Source of the DNA: Vulcanimicrobium sp035943995
Lineage (GTDB): Bacteria; Vulcanimicrobiota; Vulcanimicrobiia; Vulcanimicrobiales; Vulcanimicrobiaceae
Assembly (NCBI GenBank): GCA_035943995.1
Contig: DASZBS010000027.1
Coordinates: forward strand, 10,127-74,126
Direction: 5' to 3'
DNA length: 64,000 nucleotides
The notes under the pieces were generated by a model, which saw only the letters and a list, made by a program, of their open reading frames with translations, was not told where the DNA came from and did no database searches. Shown in pieces: positions 1 through 7,314 of the stretch; the stretch's first letter is position 1, and the number at the start of each line of letters is the position of its first letter. Position numbers and translations under genes: made by a program.

Positions 1-428
1 GCCGACGCCGCGTTCGCCGCCATCACGTTCGCCCACAACCGGCGCGGGCGCAGCGCCGCGAGCGCGTGCGCCGTCAGCGTGCGGAGCGCGTCGGACGCGA
101 GGCCGCGTCCCCAGAAGCGCTTGCCGAGCCAGTAGCCGATCATGACGCTGCCCGCGTGCTCCAAGACGCCCGGCGTGAGCCCGATGCCGCCGGCGAGCGC
201 GCCGTCGACCTCGATCGCCCAGTGGAGCACGTCGGGCTCGTCGAGCTTGAGCCGGATCCACGCGTCGGCGTCAGCGCGCGTGTACGGCGACGGAAAGCGG
301 TGGTTCATGTAGCGCACGACGTCCGGATCGCTCGCGACCTCCGGCAATGCCGCGGCGTCGTCGAGCCGCCACGGCCGTAGCGTGCAGCGGGAGCCGTGCA
401 GGATCGCCGGCGCCGCGCGATCGGCCAC
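1..428 (-). CDS. GNAT-family N-acetyltransferase (3' end cut by window edge)
   Basis: Read on the minus strand from a GTG at 428, this gives about 142 residues before the window ends. The start of the protein reads ILHGSRCTLRPWRLDDAAAL, the usual opening of the RimJ/RimL-type GNAT acetyltransferases. It is followed by a YMNHRFPSPYT segment and the acetyl-CoA-binding stretch IGYWLGKRFWGRGLASDALR with the R/Q-x-x-G-x-G/A signature. Such enzymes transfer acetyl from acetyl-CoA to an amino group; the substrate cannot be told from sequence. The GTG overlaps the preceding phosphatase by nothing but follows its stop by one base, so the two are probably co-transcribed. The C-terminus lies outside the window. 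Confidence 0.85.
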   Translation of the reverse strand, partial: MADRAAPAILHGSRCTLRPWRLDDAAALPEVASDPDVVRYMNHRFPSPYTRADADAWIRLKLDEPDVLHWAIEVDGALAGGIGLTPGVLEHAGSVMIGYWLGKRFWGRGLASDALRTLTAHALAALRPRRLWANVMAANAAS

Positions 429-429
429 G

Positions 430-1278
430 TTACAAGAAGCGGGCGGCGACCACCGCGATGTCGTCGCGGATGTTGTCGTGGCTGAACGCGCGCGCGCGAT
501 CGATCAGCTCCTTGACGATCGTCTCGACCGGCGCCTCGGCGAACGTCTCGATGGTTTCGATGAAACGTTCCATCCCGAAGAACGAGCGGTCCGGCGCGCG
601 CGCTTCCGTGACGCCGTCGGTCGTGGCGACGAAGATGGTGCCGGGCGGCAACTCGACGTGTCGTTGCTTGAAGAGATGATGCTGATCGTCGAAGACGCCG
701 ATCAGCGGCGCCGTGGGGAGCAGCGGGTGGGCGGGTTCGCCGGGGATGACGATCGCGGCGGCTTCGTGACCGCCCGACGCATAGTACATGATGCGCCGCG
801 ACGCGTCGACCATGCCGAAGAACGCGCTCGCGAACGACTCGATGCGCTCGAACGCGTTGTTCTCGAGATATAGCCGGTCAAGCGCGCGCAGCACGCTCTC
901 TGGCGTGAGCCCGTGCGACGCGTACGATCGCAATCCGTACTTGACCATCGCCGCGTGGATCGCGGCCTCACTGCCCTTGCCGGAGATGTCCGCGATCGAG
1001 AACGAGACGGCGTCGTTGTCGAAGTGGTAGACGTCGACGATGTCGCCGCCGGTGAGCCCGTGCGCGAGCCGGTAGCCGACGGCGTACTCGATGCCGGGGA
1101 TCTCCGCGTGACCGCGCGCGAACAAGTGCTCGACGAGCACTTTGGCAGCGGTCCAGTCGGCGACTTCCGCGAGGCCGTCGGTGTGCAGTGCGGCGACCGA
1201 CGACTCGCCGCCGGCGAGCGACGACATGCGCTCGGCCGGCGTCGTCAGCGGCGGCGGAATGTCGACCGGCGTGTCCAT
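430..1278 (-). CDS. SpoIIE/PP2C-type serine phosphatase
   Basis: A 282-residue protein from the ATG at 1278; an in-frame opening exists further upstream, but the sequence before MDTPVDIPPP has no domain character. The C-terminal about 210 residues are a PPM/SpoIIE phosphatase domain. Metal-binding motifs are visible: GGDIVDVY, FSIADISGKG with the paired Asp/Gly, ASGGHEAA, ATTDGVTEA and the terminal HDNIRDDIAVVAARF. Such proteins dephosphorylate anti-sigma-factor antagonists in partner-switching cascades or act as outputs of signal relays. No sensor domain is attached; the roughly 70-residue N-terminal part has no recognisable fold, and no partner anti-sigma factor is nearby. It precedes the acetyltransferase at the window edge and diverges from the tRNA gene. 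Confidence 0.85.
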   Translation of the reverse strand: MDTPVDIPPPLTTPAERMSSLAGGESSVAALHTDGLAEVADWTAAKVLVEHLFARGHAEIPGIEYAVGYRLAHGLTGGDIVDVYHFDNDAVSFSIADISGKGSEAAIHAAMVKYGLRSYASHGLTPESVLRALDRLYLENNAFERIESFASAFFGMVDASRRIMYYASGGHEAAAIVIPGEPAHPLLPTAPLIGVFDDQHHLFKQRHVELPPGTIFVATTDGVTEARAPDRSFFGMERFIETIETFAEAPVETIVKELIDRARAFSHDNIRDDIAVVAARFL

Positions 1279-1429
1279 CGCGTCACCGCATAGCACGGTA
1301 GGCCGCCGTGTCCCGTGCATTTCGCACGGCTTGATCCGTTCTTTACACGGATAACGAGCAAGGGACGACTCGCCCGACAACGGTAGCCGAGAGGGCGAAT
1401 TCGCGCCGCCGGACAACCGTCGCGAACGC

Positions 1430-1515
1430 GGAGAGATGGCGGAGCGGTTGAACGCGTCGGTCTTGAAAACCGAAGGCCCTCAACGGGGCTCGTGGGTTCG
1501 AATCCCACTCTCTCC
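1430..1515 (+). tRNA. tRNA-Ser (anticodon TGA)
   Basis: A class II tRNA. The acceptor GGAGAGA (1430-1436) pairs perfectly with TCTCTCC (1509-1515). The anticodon arm is TCGGT-CTTGAAA-ACCGA with anticodon TGA. A long variable arm rich in CCC/GGG follows, then the T arm GTGGG-TTCGAAT-CCCAC. The base after the acceptor is T rather than the usual serine discriminator G, and CCA is not encoded. The kinase gene on the other strand ends at the very next base. Confidence 0.95.
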
Positions 1516-2058
1516 TCACGCTCGACGCTTTTGTTGTACCTGCAGCGACTTGACGAACGCGCCGACTTCGGCCCGCGATCGGAGACGCACGACGTTCAGG
1601 TGCGCCCATCGGGGATCGGCGAGCCACGTTTGGTCGCGTTCGCGAAACCGAGCGTGATTCGACCAACCCCAGCGAATGGGATGCCCCGGCTCGACGAAGT
1701 TGCGCAAGCGCTCGCGGTTTCCGGGAATCGGTTCCCGCCCCGTCACCCAGTCTCGAAACGATCTCCAAGCGGCCTGTCGCGTCGCGGCACCGCGGTCGAG
1801 ATCGGTCCAGACGATCGTGTCGGCGCGCGCCCAGATCGACAGTCGAACGGACGGGTAGCTACCGTCCATTACCCAACGGTCTTTTGCCGCGGCGGCGGCA
1901 ACACGCGCCGTGAAGAGGACGTCAGGCACCTCGCTCCAATTCGGGCCATGGCGTAGCGCATCCAGCCGTACCAACGGCAACCCGAGCGCGCGGCTCACCG
2001 CATCGGATACGAACGACTTCCCGGAACCGCTGATACCGATGACGTTGACCCGCTCCAT
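1516..2058 (-). CDS. Adenylate-kinase-like P-loop kinase (FlaR/topology-modulation type)
   Basis: A 180-residue protein beginning MERVNVIGISGSGKSF at 2058. The start places the first beta strand and Walker A motif (GISGSGKS, residues 8-15) at the N-terminus, as in this family. The body resembles the small adenylate-kinase-related proteins often labelled DNA topology modulation protein FlaR: LVRLDALRHGPNW, then WVMDGSYPSVRLSIWARAD and a Walker-B-like IVWTDLD, with an Arg-rich lid. These are presumed to phosphorylate small nucleotides or sugars, but biochemical roles are poorly established. Its stop abuts the 3' end of the convergent tRNA-Ser gene. Confidence 0.8.
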   Translation of the reverse strand: MERVNVIGISGSGKSFVSDAVSRALGLPLVRLDALRHGPNWSEVPDVLFTARVAAAAAKDRWVMDGSYPSVRLSIWARADTIVWTDLDRGAATRQAAWRSFRDWVTGREPIPGNRERLRNFVEPGHPIRWGWSNHARFRERDQTWLADPRWAHLNVVRLRSRAEVGAFVKSLQVQQKRRA

Positions 2059-2185
2059 CTCAGACACGATCGTATGCCATGCGCGACCCGCGGTCGAGAC
2101 CGCCCGGGGTAGCGCTCCGGGTGAACGTCTTGCGAGCGTGCGCTTTCCCGCGAAGAAATCGCAGCGCCGCGGGTACCGTCTGCTC

Positions 2186-2599
2186 ATGGCGAAAGCGAAG
2201 GCGGCGGGTAACAAGAAATATTGGTCCGCGCACGTCACCGAGACCAGCGACGCGATGGACATCGCGGGCGGCACGTTCGCAAAGGACGACCCCAAGGCGA
2301 TCGCGCACGAGCTCGAGCGCGACGCGGAGAAATCCAACCGGCGCAAGTCGTCACCGTACCGCTCGGCGATGTCGATGCTGACGTTCTACATAAATCGCGC
2401 CGGCAAGAATCTGCCCGCGGCGCGCCGGAAGATCCTCGAGGACGCGAAGGCCGTACTGCGCGAAGAGTTCGGCCCGCCGAGCGCGACGGGCACCCGCAAG
2501 AAGCCGGCTGCGAAAAAGACGCCGGCCGGCGCTCGCAAGAAGAAGACCGCCGTGCGAAAGAAAACCGCCGCGCGAAAGAAGACCACCGCGCGGCGGTGA
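2186..2599 (+). CDS. DUF3175 protein with lysine-rich histone-H1-like tail
   Basis: A 137-residue basic protein from the ATG at 2186. Residues 1-95 match the DUF3175 pattern: YWSAHVTETSDAMDIAGGTF near the N-terminus, then AIAHELERDAEKSNRRKSSP and MLTFYINRAGKNLPAARR. Residues from about 100 onward are Lys/Ala/Arg-rich repeats (KKPAAKK, ARKKKTAVRKK, ARKKTTARR) like the C-terminal tails of histone H1-like and some HU proteins. The tail suggests nucleic-acid binding; function is unknown. A hexamer TACCGT (2174-2179) lies exactly six bases before the ATG, as in leaderless promoters. It converges on the small minus-strand gene at 2606 with a six-base gap. Confidence 0.8.
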   Translation: MAKAKAAGNKKYWSAHVTETSDAMDIAGGTFAKDDPKAIAHELERDAEKSNRRKSSPYRSAMSMLTFYINRAGKNLPAARRKILEDAKAVLREEFGPPSATGTRKKPAAKKTPAGARKKKTAVRKKTAARKKTTARR

Positions 2600-2605
2600 G
2601 CGGCG

Positions 2606-2746
2606 TCAGCTCGGCGGCAATCCGAGAAACGAACGCAGCCGGTCGAGGAATTGCCGCGCGGCGCGGCGGCGGTCGCCTAGCCGCCGCTCGATGAAGATCG
2701 CGAGCTGAGCGCTGCGGCGCTCGCCCCGCCGACGTTCTTGCGTCAC
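2606..2746 (-). CDS. Small basic protein coupled to the chemoreceptor fusion
   Basis: A 46-codon reading frame starting at a GTG (2746) that overlaps the TGA of the upstream chemoreceptor fusion (GTGA junction). The product is strongly Arg-rich, starting VTQERRRGERRSAQLAIF and ending RSFLGLPPS, with a possible amphipathic helix. No family is recognised. Support comes only from the coupled stop/start and the lack of any other gene here; it could be non-coding. Confidence 0.4.
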   Translation of the reverse strand: MTQERRRGERRSAQLAIFIERRLGDRRRAARQFLDRLRSFLGLPPS

Positions 2747-4542
2747 GCGTGCGCCGCGCGCAGGCCGCGGCCGGGGCGCAGCGAGGCCGCGGCGGCGCGC
2801 AGCTTCGCGCAGCGGCCTGCGCCGACGAGGCGGTCGATGTGCTCGTCGACGATCGCGGTCGCCGCGCGGAACGCGTCGCGCGCGCTCGCGTCGAGCTCGA
2901 TCACGTCCATGCGGGCGCGCAGCCAGGCCAGCGCGTCGCGCTCCATCTCGCGCGCGCGGTTGCGGTGCCACGCCATCGTCTCGCGCAGCGCCGTTTCGAC
3001 GGTCGCGCGGTCGCTGCCGAGCGCGTCCATCGCGGCGGGGTTCGCGAACACGATCTGCGGCGTGTAGCTGTGCGCGCTCAAGCTGAGGTAGCGCTGCACG
3101 CGCGGCAGGTCGAGCCCGCGGATGTTCGTCAGCGGGTTCTCTTGCGCTTGCGCCTCGCCGGTTTCCAGCGCGTTGGGCAGCTTGAAGTACGGGACCGTCG
3201 TCGCGACCGCGCCGAGCGCCGCGGCGAAGTGCAGGTACACGGGCGCTTCCATCACGCGCAGGCGCAGCCCGCGCACGTCGTCCGGCGTGCGGATCGGCTG
3301 CGACATGCTGGTGAAGTGGCGCATGCCGTTCTCGAGGTAGCCGTAGGCGAGCAAACCGACGCCGCCCGCTTCCGCGAGGACGTCCTGGCCGGCGGGCGAG
3401 TCGAGCACGGCGAACGCGTGGTCCGCCGATTCGAACAGGTACGGCAATTCGAACAACTGCGCGGCGGGGATGACGTTGCCGCTCACGGAGCAGCCGACCG
3501 ACGCGAGCGCGAGCTCGCCGCCGACCAGATCGTCGAACGCGTTGACCTCGCCGCGGCCCTTGCCCGTGTACGGGATGTCGAGCTCGACGCGCACGCGCCG
3601 CTCGGTGCGCTGCTCCACCAGCGCCGCGAAATGCGACCACGCCGCGGCGGACGGCGAGTCGCCCAGGATCGTCGCGACGCGCAGCACCCCGCGCCGCGCG
3701 ACGACGGCGCCAGACTCGGCGATCTGCAGGCGCTTGATGTGGTGCGCGAGCGCGTTGACCGACAGCGTGCTCTCCGTCGCGGCGGTGTGGTGCGATTGCG
3801 AGATGTCGAGCACGCCGTGTGTCGCACGCTCGAGCTCTTCGATGCGCGACGCCTGGCCGGCGATCGTGTCGTCGACGCGTTCGAACGCGCCGGCGACGCC
3901 GGCGACGGCGGACGAGATCGACGCGAGCGCCTGATCCGCCAGCGCCGACGCGGTGGTGCCGAGCGCAACCGCGTCGTCGGTGCCGCTCACGACGTCCGTC
4001 GCGGCGCCCGCCTTGTTGCCGATGTCGCGCAGCAGCGCTTTCATCTCGGTCGTCGCGGCACGCGTCGACTCCGCGAGCTTGCGCATCTCGTGCGCGACGA
4101 CGCCGAAGCCGCGGCCGTGCACGCCGGCCCGGGCCGCTTCGATCGACGCGTTGAGCGCCAGCAGGTTCGTCTGGTCCGACACGTCCTCGACGAACTTCAC
4201 GGCGGCGCTGATCTTCGTGCTCGCTTCCAGCAGCTCGTGGATAGCATCGGCCGCGGACCGGCTGTGGCGCGCCAGCCCGTCCACGGTGCCGCTGAGGTCG
4301 GCGATCTGCTGCGAGGCCACCGTCACGGCGGAGCGCGCGTCGGACACGTCGTCGCGCACGGCGTGCACGATGGCGCTCGTCGCCGCCAGCTCGCGAGCGG
4401 CGCCGCGGGTCGTCTCGACCACGTCGCGCAGCGAGGCTGCTTGTTGGCGCGCGTTTGCGGCGATGGCACCCGTCATCCCACGCACATGGCCGATCGCGCC
4501 GGCCATGTGGTCGGCGAGATGTGCCAGTTCTTGCGGGTTCAC
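2743..4542 (-). CDS. Soluble methyl-accepting signalling domain fused to a DctP/TRAP-type solute-binding domain
   Basis: A 599-residue protein from a GTG at 4542. Residues about 1-275 are the coiled coil of a chemotaxis receptor. The CheA/CheW-contacting hairpin tip lies at residues 123-157, with SDQTNLLALNASIEAARAG followed by GRGFGVVAHEMRKLAEST. Residues about 285-590 match the DctP family of TRAP transporter binding proteins: GVLRVATILGDSP opening, FELPYLFESADHAFAVL, GYLENGMRHFTS, QPIRTPDDVRGLRLRVM, ALETGEAQAQENPLTNI and RVQRYLSLSAHSYTP. No signal peptide or membrane helix is visible, so both parts should be cytosolic. The order, with the receptor tip first and the ligand domain last and no HAMP or membrane anchor, is unusual. 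No TRAP permease or che gene lies nearby. The likely role is sensing of organic acids inside the cell, an inference. Confidence 0.85.
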   Translation of the reverse strand: MNPQELAHLADHMAGAIGHVRGMTGAIAANARQQAASLRDVVETTRGAARELAATSAIVHAVRDDVSDARSAVTVASQQIADLSGTVDGLARHSRSAADAIHELLEASTKISAAVKFVEDVSDQTNLLALNASIEAARAGVHGRGFGVVAHEMRKLAESTRAATTEMKALLRDIGNKAGAATDVVSGTDDAVALGTTASALADQALASISSAVAGVAGAFERVDDTIAGQASRIEELERATHGVLDISQSHHTAATESTLSVNALAHHIKRLQIAESGAVVARRGVLRVATILGDSPSAAAWSHFAALVEQRTERRVRVELDIPYTGKGRGEVNAFDDLVGGELALASVGCSVSGNVIPAAQLFELPYLFESADHAFAVLDSPAGQDVLAEAGGVGLLAYGYLENGMRHFTSMSQPIRTPDDVRGLRLRVMEAPVYLHFAAALGAVATTVPYFKLPNALETGEAQAQENPLTNIRGLDLPRVQRYLSLSAHSYTPQIVFANPAAMDALGSDRATVETALRETMAWHRNRAREMERDALAWLRARMDVIELDASARDAFRAATAIVDEHIDRLVGAGRCAKLRAAAASLRPGRGLRAAHA

Positions 4543-4705
4543 GTGTTTTGGATCGGCAAGGCGACCGGCGATTCGGAATCCGAGTGTTCAGTTCTCGTTC
4601 GGTCGCCGTGAAGCTGCGAACAAGCCCCTGGAGCAAGGTCGCCTGGCGCCCGATCACACGATGCGGCGGGTGGCATATCAACGGATCTGATCGCGGAGTC
4701 CATGG

Positions 4706-5161
4706 ATGGCCACCGAACCTCTCACGTTCTCTTCCGCCGTGCTACGGGCGCCTTCGCGGGCAGTCCGAGCATGGCCGCTGATCAGCCCGCGCTGGGCCGC
4801 GACGCTCGGCGGCGTCGTCAGAATGGTCGCGCAGATGGCCGCGCTGTGGGCGTTCTCGGCGGGCGGCAGCGCGCTTGCGAGCGGGATGCACCTGCCCGTG
4901 CCCGGCAACGTGATCGGGATGTGCGCGCTGTTCGGCGGCCTCGCGAGCGGCCTGCTGCGCAGCGAATGGTTCGAGTCCGGCGGCGGCTTCCTCACCAAGC
5001 ACCTCGCGTTCTTCTTCGTGCCGGTCACGGTCGGTGTGATGGCGTTCGGGTCGACGTTCGCGCGTGCCGGGACGGGCATCGTGGCGTCGCTGCTGATCAG
5101 CACCGTGCTCGGTTACGCGGTCGCGGGCATCACCACGGAACGGCTGGCGAAGCGGTCGTGA
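4706..5161 (+). CDS. lrgA: CidA/LrgA-family holin-like membrane protein
   Basis: A 151-residue membrane protein from ATG 4706, with GGAG seven bases upstream. It has about four hydrophobic segments after a 35-residue N-terminal extension. The family core is visible in GMHLPVPGNVIGMCALFGGL and in FLTKHLAFFFVPVTVGVM, matching the PGxxxGM and LAFFFVPxxVG motifs of CidA/LrgA. These proteins modulate murein hydrolase export, or export pyruvate/glycolate-type metabolites together with LrgB. Its TGA overlaps the GTG of lrgB. It is transcribed divergently from the chemoreceptor fusion across a 163-bp gap in which I see only the ribosome-binding site. Confidence 0.88.
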   Translation: MATEPLTFSSAVLRAPSRAVRAWPLISPRWAATLGGVVRMVAQMAALWAFSAGGSALASGMHLPVPGNVIGMCALFGGLASGLLRSEWFESGGGFLTKHLAFFFVPVTVGVMAFGSTFARAGTGIVASLLISTVLGYAVAGITTERLAKRS

Positions 5162-5868
5162 GCGGCGGATCCCCGCTGGACCTCGCCGTCCTGGGGCTGG
5201 GCTGCGCGACGCTCACCGTTGGCGCGTACCAATTGAGCCTCGCCGTGCGGCGGCGCTGGGCGCACCCGCTGACGACGCCGGTGCTGTTCTCGACCGCCGT
5301 CGTGGTCGCGTGCTTTTTGGCGACGGGCTTCGACGTGCGCGCGTACGAGCCGGCGCAGAAGGTGCTGACGTTTTTGCTCGGCCCCGCGACGGTCGCGCTC
5401 GCGCTGCCGCTGTTCCGCAACCGCGCCGCATTCGCGCGCGAGCTCGTGCCCGCGCTCACCGGGCTGGTGAGCGGCGTCGTCGCGACGATGGCCGGTGCGA
5501 TCCTGTGCGCGCGCGCGTTCGCGCTCGGGCCTTCGCTCGAAGCGACGCTCGCGGTGAAGTCGGCAACGACCGCGATCGCGATCGACGTCGCGCGCATCGT
5601 GCACGGCGATCCCGCGCTGGCGGCCGGGCTCGTCGTGAGCACGGGCACGTTCGGCGCAGCGGTCGGACCGTGGCTGCTCGACCGCATGAACGTGCGCAGC
5701 GCGATCGCGCGCGGCGTCGCGATGGGCGGGATCGCGCACGGGATCGGCACCGCGCAGGCGGCCGCCGAGAGCGAGCTCGCCGGCGCGGTCGCGGGCGTGT
5801 CGCTAGGCCTCGGCGCGGTGCTCACCGCGGTCGCCGCGCCGCTGCTCGTCGCGCTGCTCGCGCGCTAG
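5158..5868 (+). CDS. lrgB: LrgB/CidB-family membrane protein
   Basis: A 236-residue polytopic protein whose GTG (5158) overlaps the lrgA stop. The family signature is clear: FLLGPATVALALPLFRN and SLEATLAVKSATTAIAIDVA (LrgB typically has PKSVTTPIA), then GTFGAAVGPWLLDRM and GIAHGIGTAQA. Length and the approximately seven hydrophobic segments fit LrgB. With LrgA it forms the usual two-gene unit implicated in murein hydrolase control or metabolite export. Here Lys-Ser-Ala-Thr-Thr replaces the common Pro-Lys-Ser-Val-Thr-Thr. It converges with the DUF4232-like gene 15 bases downstream. Confidence 0.88.
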   Translation: MSGGSPLDLAVLGLGCATLTVGAYQLSLAVRRRWAHPLTTPVLFSTAVVVACFLATGFDVRAYEPAQKVLTFLLGPATVALALPLFRNRAAFARELVPALTGLVSGVVATMAGAILCARAFALGPSLEATLAVKSATTAIAIDVARIVHGDPALAAGLVVSTGTFGAAVGPWLLDRMNVRSAIARGVAMGGIAHGIGTAQAAAESELAGAVAGVSLGLGAVLTAVAAPLLVALLAR

Positions 5869-5883
5869 CGCTCTTGGCGCGCG

Positions 5884-6441
5884 TCAGCGCTGTTCGCCGC
5901 CCGATCGCGGCGCGGCGAACTGCACGAGCGCCGCGGGGAACAGCGCCGTCACGTCGATGGTCGGCGCGACGGGTAGCTCGACGTCGAGCAGGATCGGCGC
6001 CGTGTCGCCCGGCGGGATGATCGCGAGCGTGTGAACGCTGCGGTACGACGTCACGCCGTCGCCGGTCGCGATGCGCAGCATGAACGCCGCCGCCTGCGCC
6101 GGTGCGATGATGAACAGCCGCGGCGTGCGCGAGAACGACTCGGCGACGATCTGCGGCGCCTTGCGCTCGTCGAGCAGCCGCACCGCCGGAAACCCGTCGA
6201 CCGCGCACGCGCGTTGCGAGACGTTCGTCAGCATGATGCGCAGCTCGCGGTGCATCATCGCGCCGGTCTGCGACGTGACGGCAGCCGCGAGCTGCGCCGA
6301 CGCGCACGGGCGCAGGATCGCCATGCCGCGCCCGCCGTTGCCGCCGATCGGCGGCTCGGACGGCGGGGGTGCGGCGAGCGCGGCGAACGGCAGCGTCACG
6401 GCGAGCGTCGTTGCGGCGAAGAGGAGCGAGCGCTTCAGCAT
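5884..6441 (-). CDS. Secreted DUF4232-like protein
   Basis: A 185-residue protein from ATG 6441 with a clear signal peptide (MLKRSLLFAATTLAVTLPFAALAA) and probable cleavage around residue 23. The mature part carries the DUF4232 pattern: a first Cys in LRPCASAQLAA, then RIMLTNVSQRACAVDGFPAV with the second Cys and the GFP motif, and a carboxy-terminal beta-rich half. The two Cys residues should form a disulfide outside the cytoplasm. The domain is common in actinobacterial secreted proteins; its role is unknown. It faces lrgB tail to tail and its start is 51 bp from the divergent Nudix gene. Confidence 0.75.
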   Translation of the reverse strand: MLKRSLLFAATTLAVTLPFAALAAPPPSEPPIGGNGGRGMAILRPCASAQLAAAVTSQTGAMMHRELRIMLTNVSQRACAVDGFPAVRLLDERKAPQIVAESFSRTPRLFIIAPAQAAAFMLRIATGDGVTSYRSVHTLAIIPPGDTAPILLDVELPVAPTIDVTALFPAALVQFAAPRSGGEQR

Positions 6442-6492
6442 GGTGGACGAAACGCGGCGGAACGCGCGAACGTCGCGCGAACGCTTGCGGGC

Positions 6493-7047
6493 GTGACGAC
6501 CGCATCCCGCGCCCGCCTGCTCGACGAGCTGCGCGCCTACGCACCCGCCGACGCGCGCGAAGCCGCGATGCGCAAGCGTCTGGTAGCGTTCGTCGCTGCG
6601 CATCCCGACGCGTTCGAACGCGCGCTCGCGATCGGTCACGTCACCGCGTCCGCCTGGATCGTCGACCCGGCGCGGGCGCACGCGCTGCTGGCGCACCATC
6701 GCAAGCTCGGCAAGTGGCTCCAGCTCGGCGGTCACGTCGACGGCGACCCCGACGTGCGCGGCGCCGCGCTGCGCGAAGCCCGCGAGGAGTCGGGGCTCAC
6801 GTCGCTGCGCTTCGCGTCGGACGCGATCTACGATCTCGACGTGCACGCCATCCCGGCGCGGCCCGGCGAGCCCGCGCACGAGCACTACGACGTGCGCTTC
6901 GCGTTCGAAGCGGATCCAGCCGAACCGCTGGTCGCGAGCGCCGAGTCGCACGCGCTCGCGTGGATCGCGCTCGGCGACCTGCCCGCCTACGGCGCCGACG
7001 AGTCGGTGCTGCGGCTCGCGCGTAAGACCGGGACCATCTTCGGGTAG
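6493..7047 (+). CDS. Nudix hydrolase
   Basis: A 184-residue protein from a GTG at 6493. The Nudix box begins GKWLQLGGHVDGDPDVRG and ends ALREAREESGL. The REXXEE core is intact, while the first Glu of the classical GX5E is replaced. That is typical of the GGHxDGDPD subfamily, so activity is expected. Nudix enzymes cleave nucleoside diphosphates linked to another group; the substrate is unknown. The N-terminal 45 residues form an Ala-rich helical extension before HVTASAWIVD. It is followed nine bases later by a small protein gene. Confidence 0.85.
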   Translation: MTTASRARLLDELRAYAPADAREAAMRKRLVAFVAAHPDAFERALAIGHVTASAWIVDPARAHALLAHHRKLGKWLQLGGHVDGDPDVRGAALREAREESGLTSLRFASDAIYDLDVHAIPARPGEPAHEHYDVRFAFEADPAEPLVASAESHALAWIALGDLPAYGADESVLRLARKTGTIFG

Positions 7048-7056
7048 GAGCCGCGC

Positions 7057-7314
7057 ATGCGCGGCCGGTTCGACTTCACCTTCCACACGCTCACGCCCAA
7101 CGCCGCGGCGCTGGCCGAAGGCGATCCGACCCTTGCGTTCCTGGGCGCGCAAGGCTGGGAGCTGCGCGGCGTTACCACGTTACTCGACGGCAGCGTGCTC
7201 GTCGCGCTGCAGCGCCCGCTCGACGAAGAGCACCCGCTGCCCGACGCGCCGTCCTTGAGCGCGGCACTCGTCGAACCGCTCACGGCGCCGTCGCGCGAGG
7301 AGCTGGAGGCGTAG
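7057..7314 (+). CDS. Small DUF4177-like protein
   Basis: An 85-residue protein from ATG 7057, nine bases after the Nudix stop and probably in the same transcript. The central segment FLGAQGWELRGVTTLLDGS resembles DUF4177-type small proteins (LNxLGxxGWELV), which are followed by a strand and end. The function of that family is unknown. The acidic tail overlaps the 3' end of the convergent protease gene by 35 bp, so either the overlap is real or the coding end is shared antisense. Confidence 0.65.
   Translation: MRGRFDFTFHTLTPNAAALAEGDPTLAFLGAQGWELRGVTTLLDGSVLVALQRPLDEEHPLPDAPSLSAALVEPLTAPSREELEA

Noticed and set aside
1279..1416. Upstream in-frame extension of the SpoIIE-type phosphatase
   Set aside because: Extra residues are Arg/Pro-rich and without homology; the ATG at 1278 is a better start.
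2749..4611. Long open frame on the plus strand opposite the chemoreceptor fusion (620 codons)
   Set aside because: Arg/His/Val-rich product with no motif; it is the antisense shadow of the conserved MCP-DctP gene in high-GC DNA.
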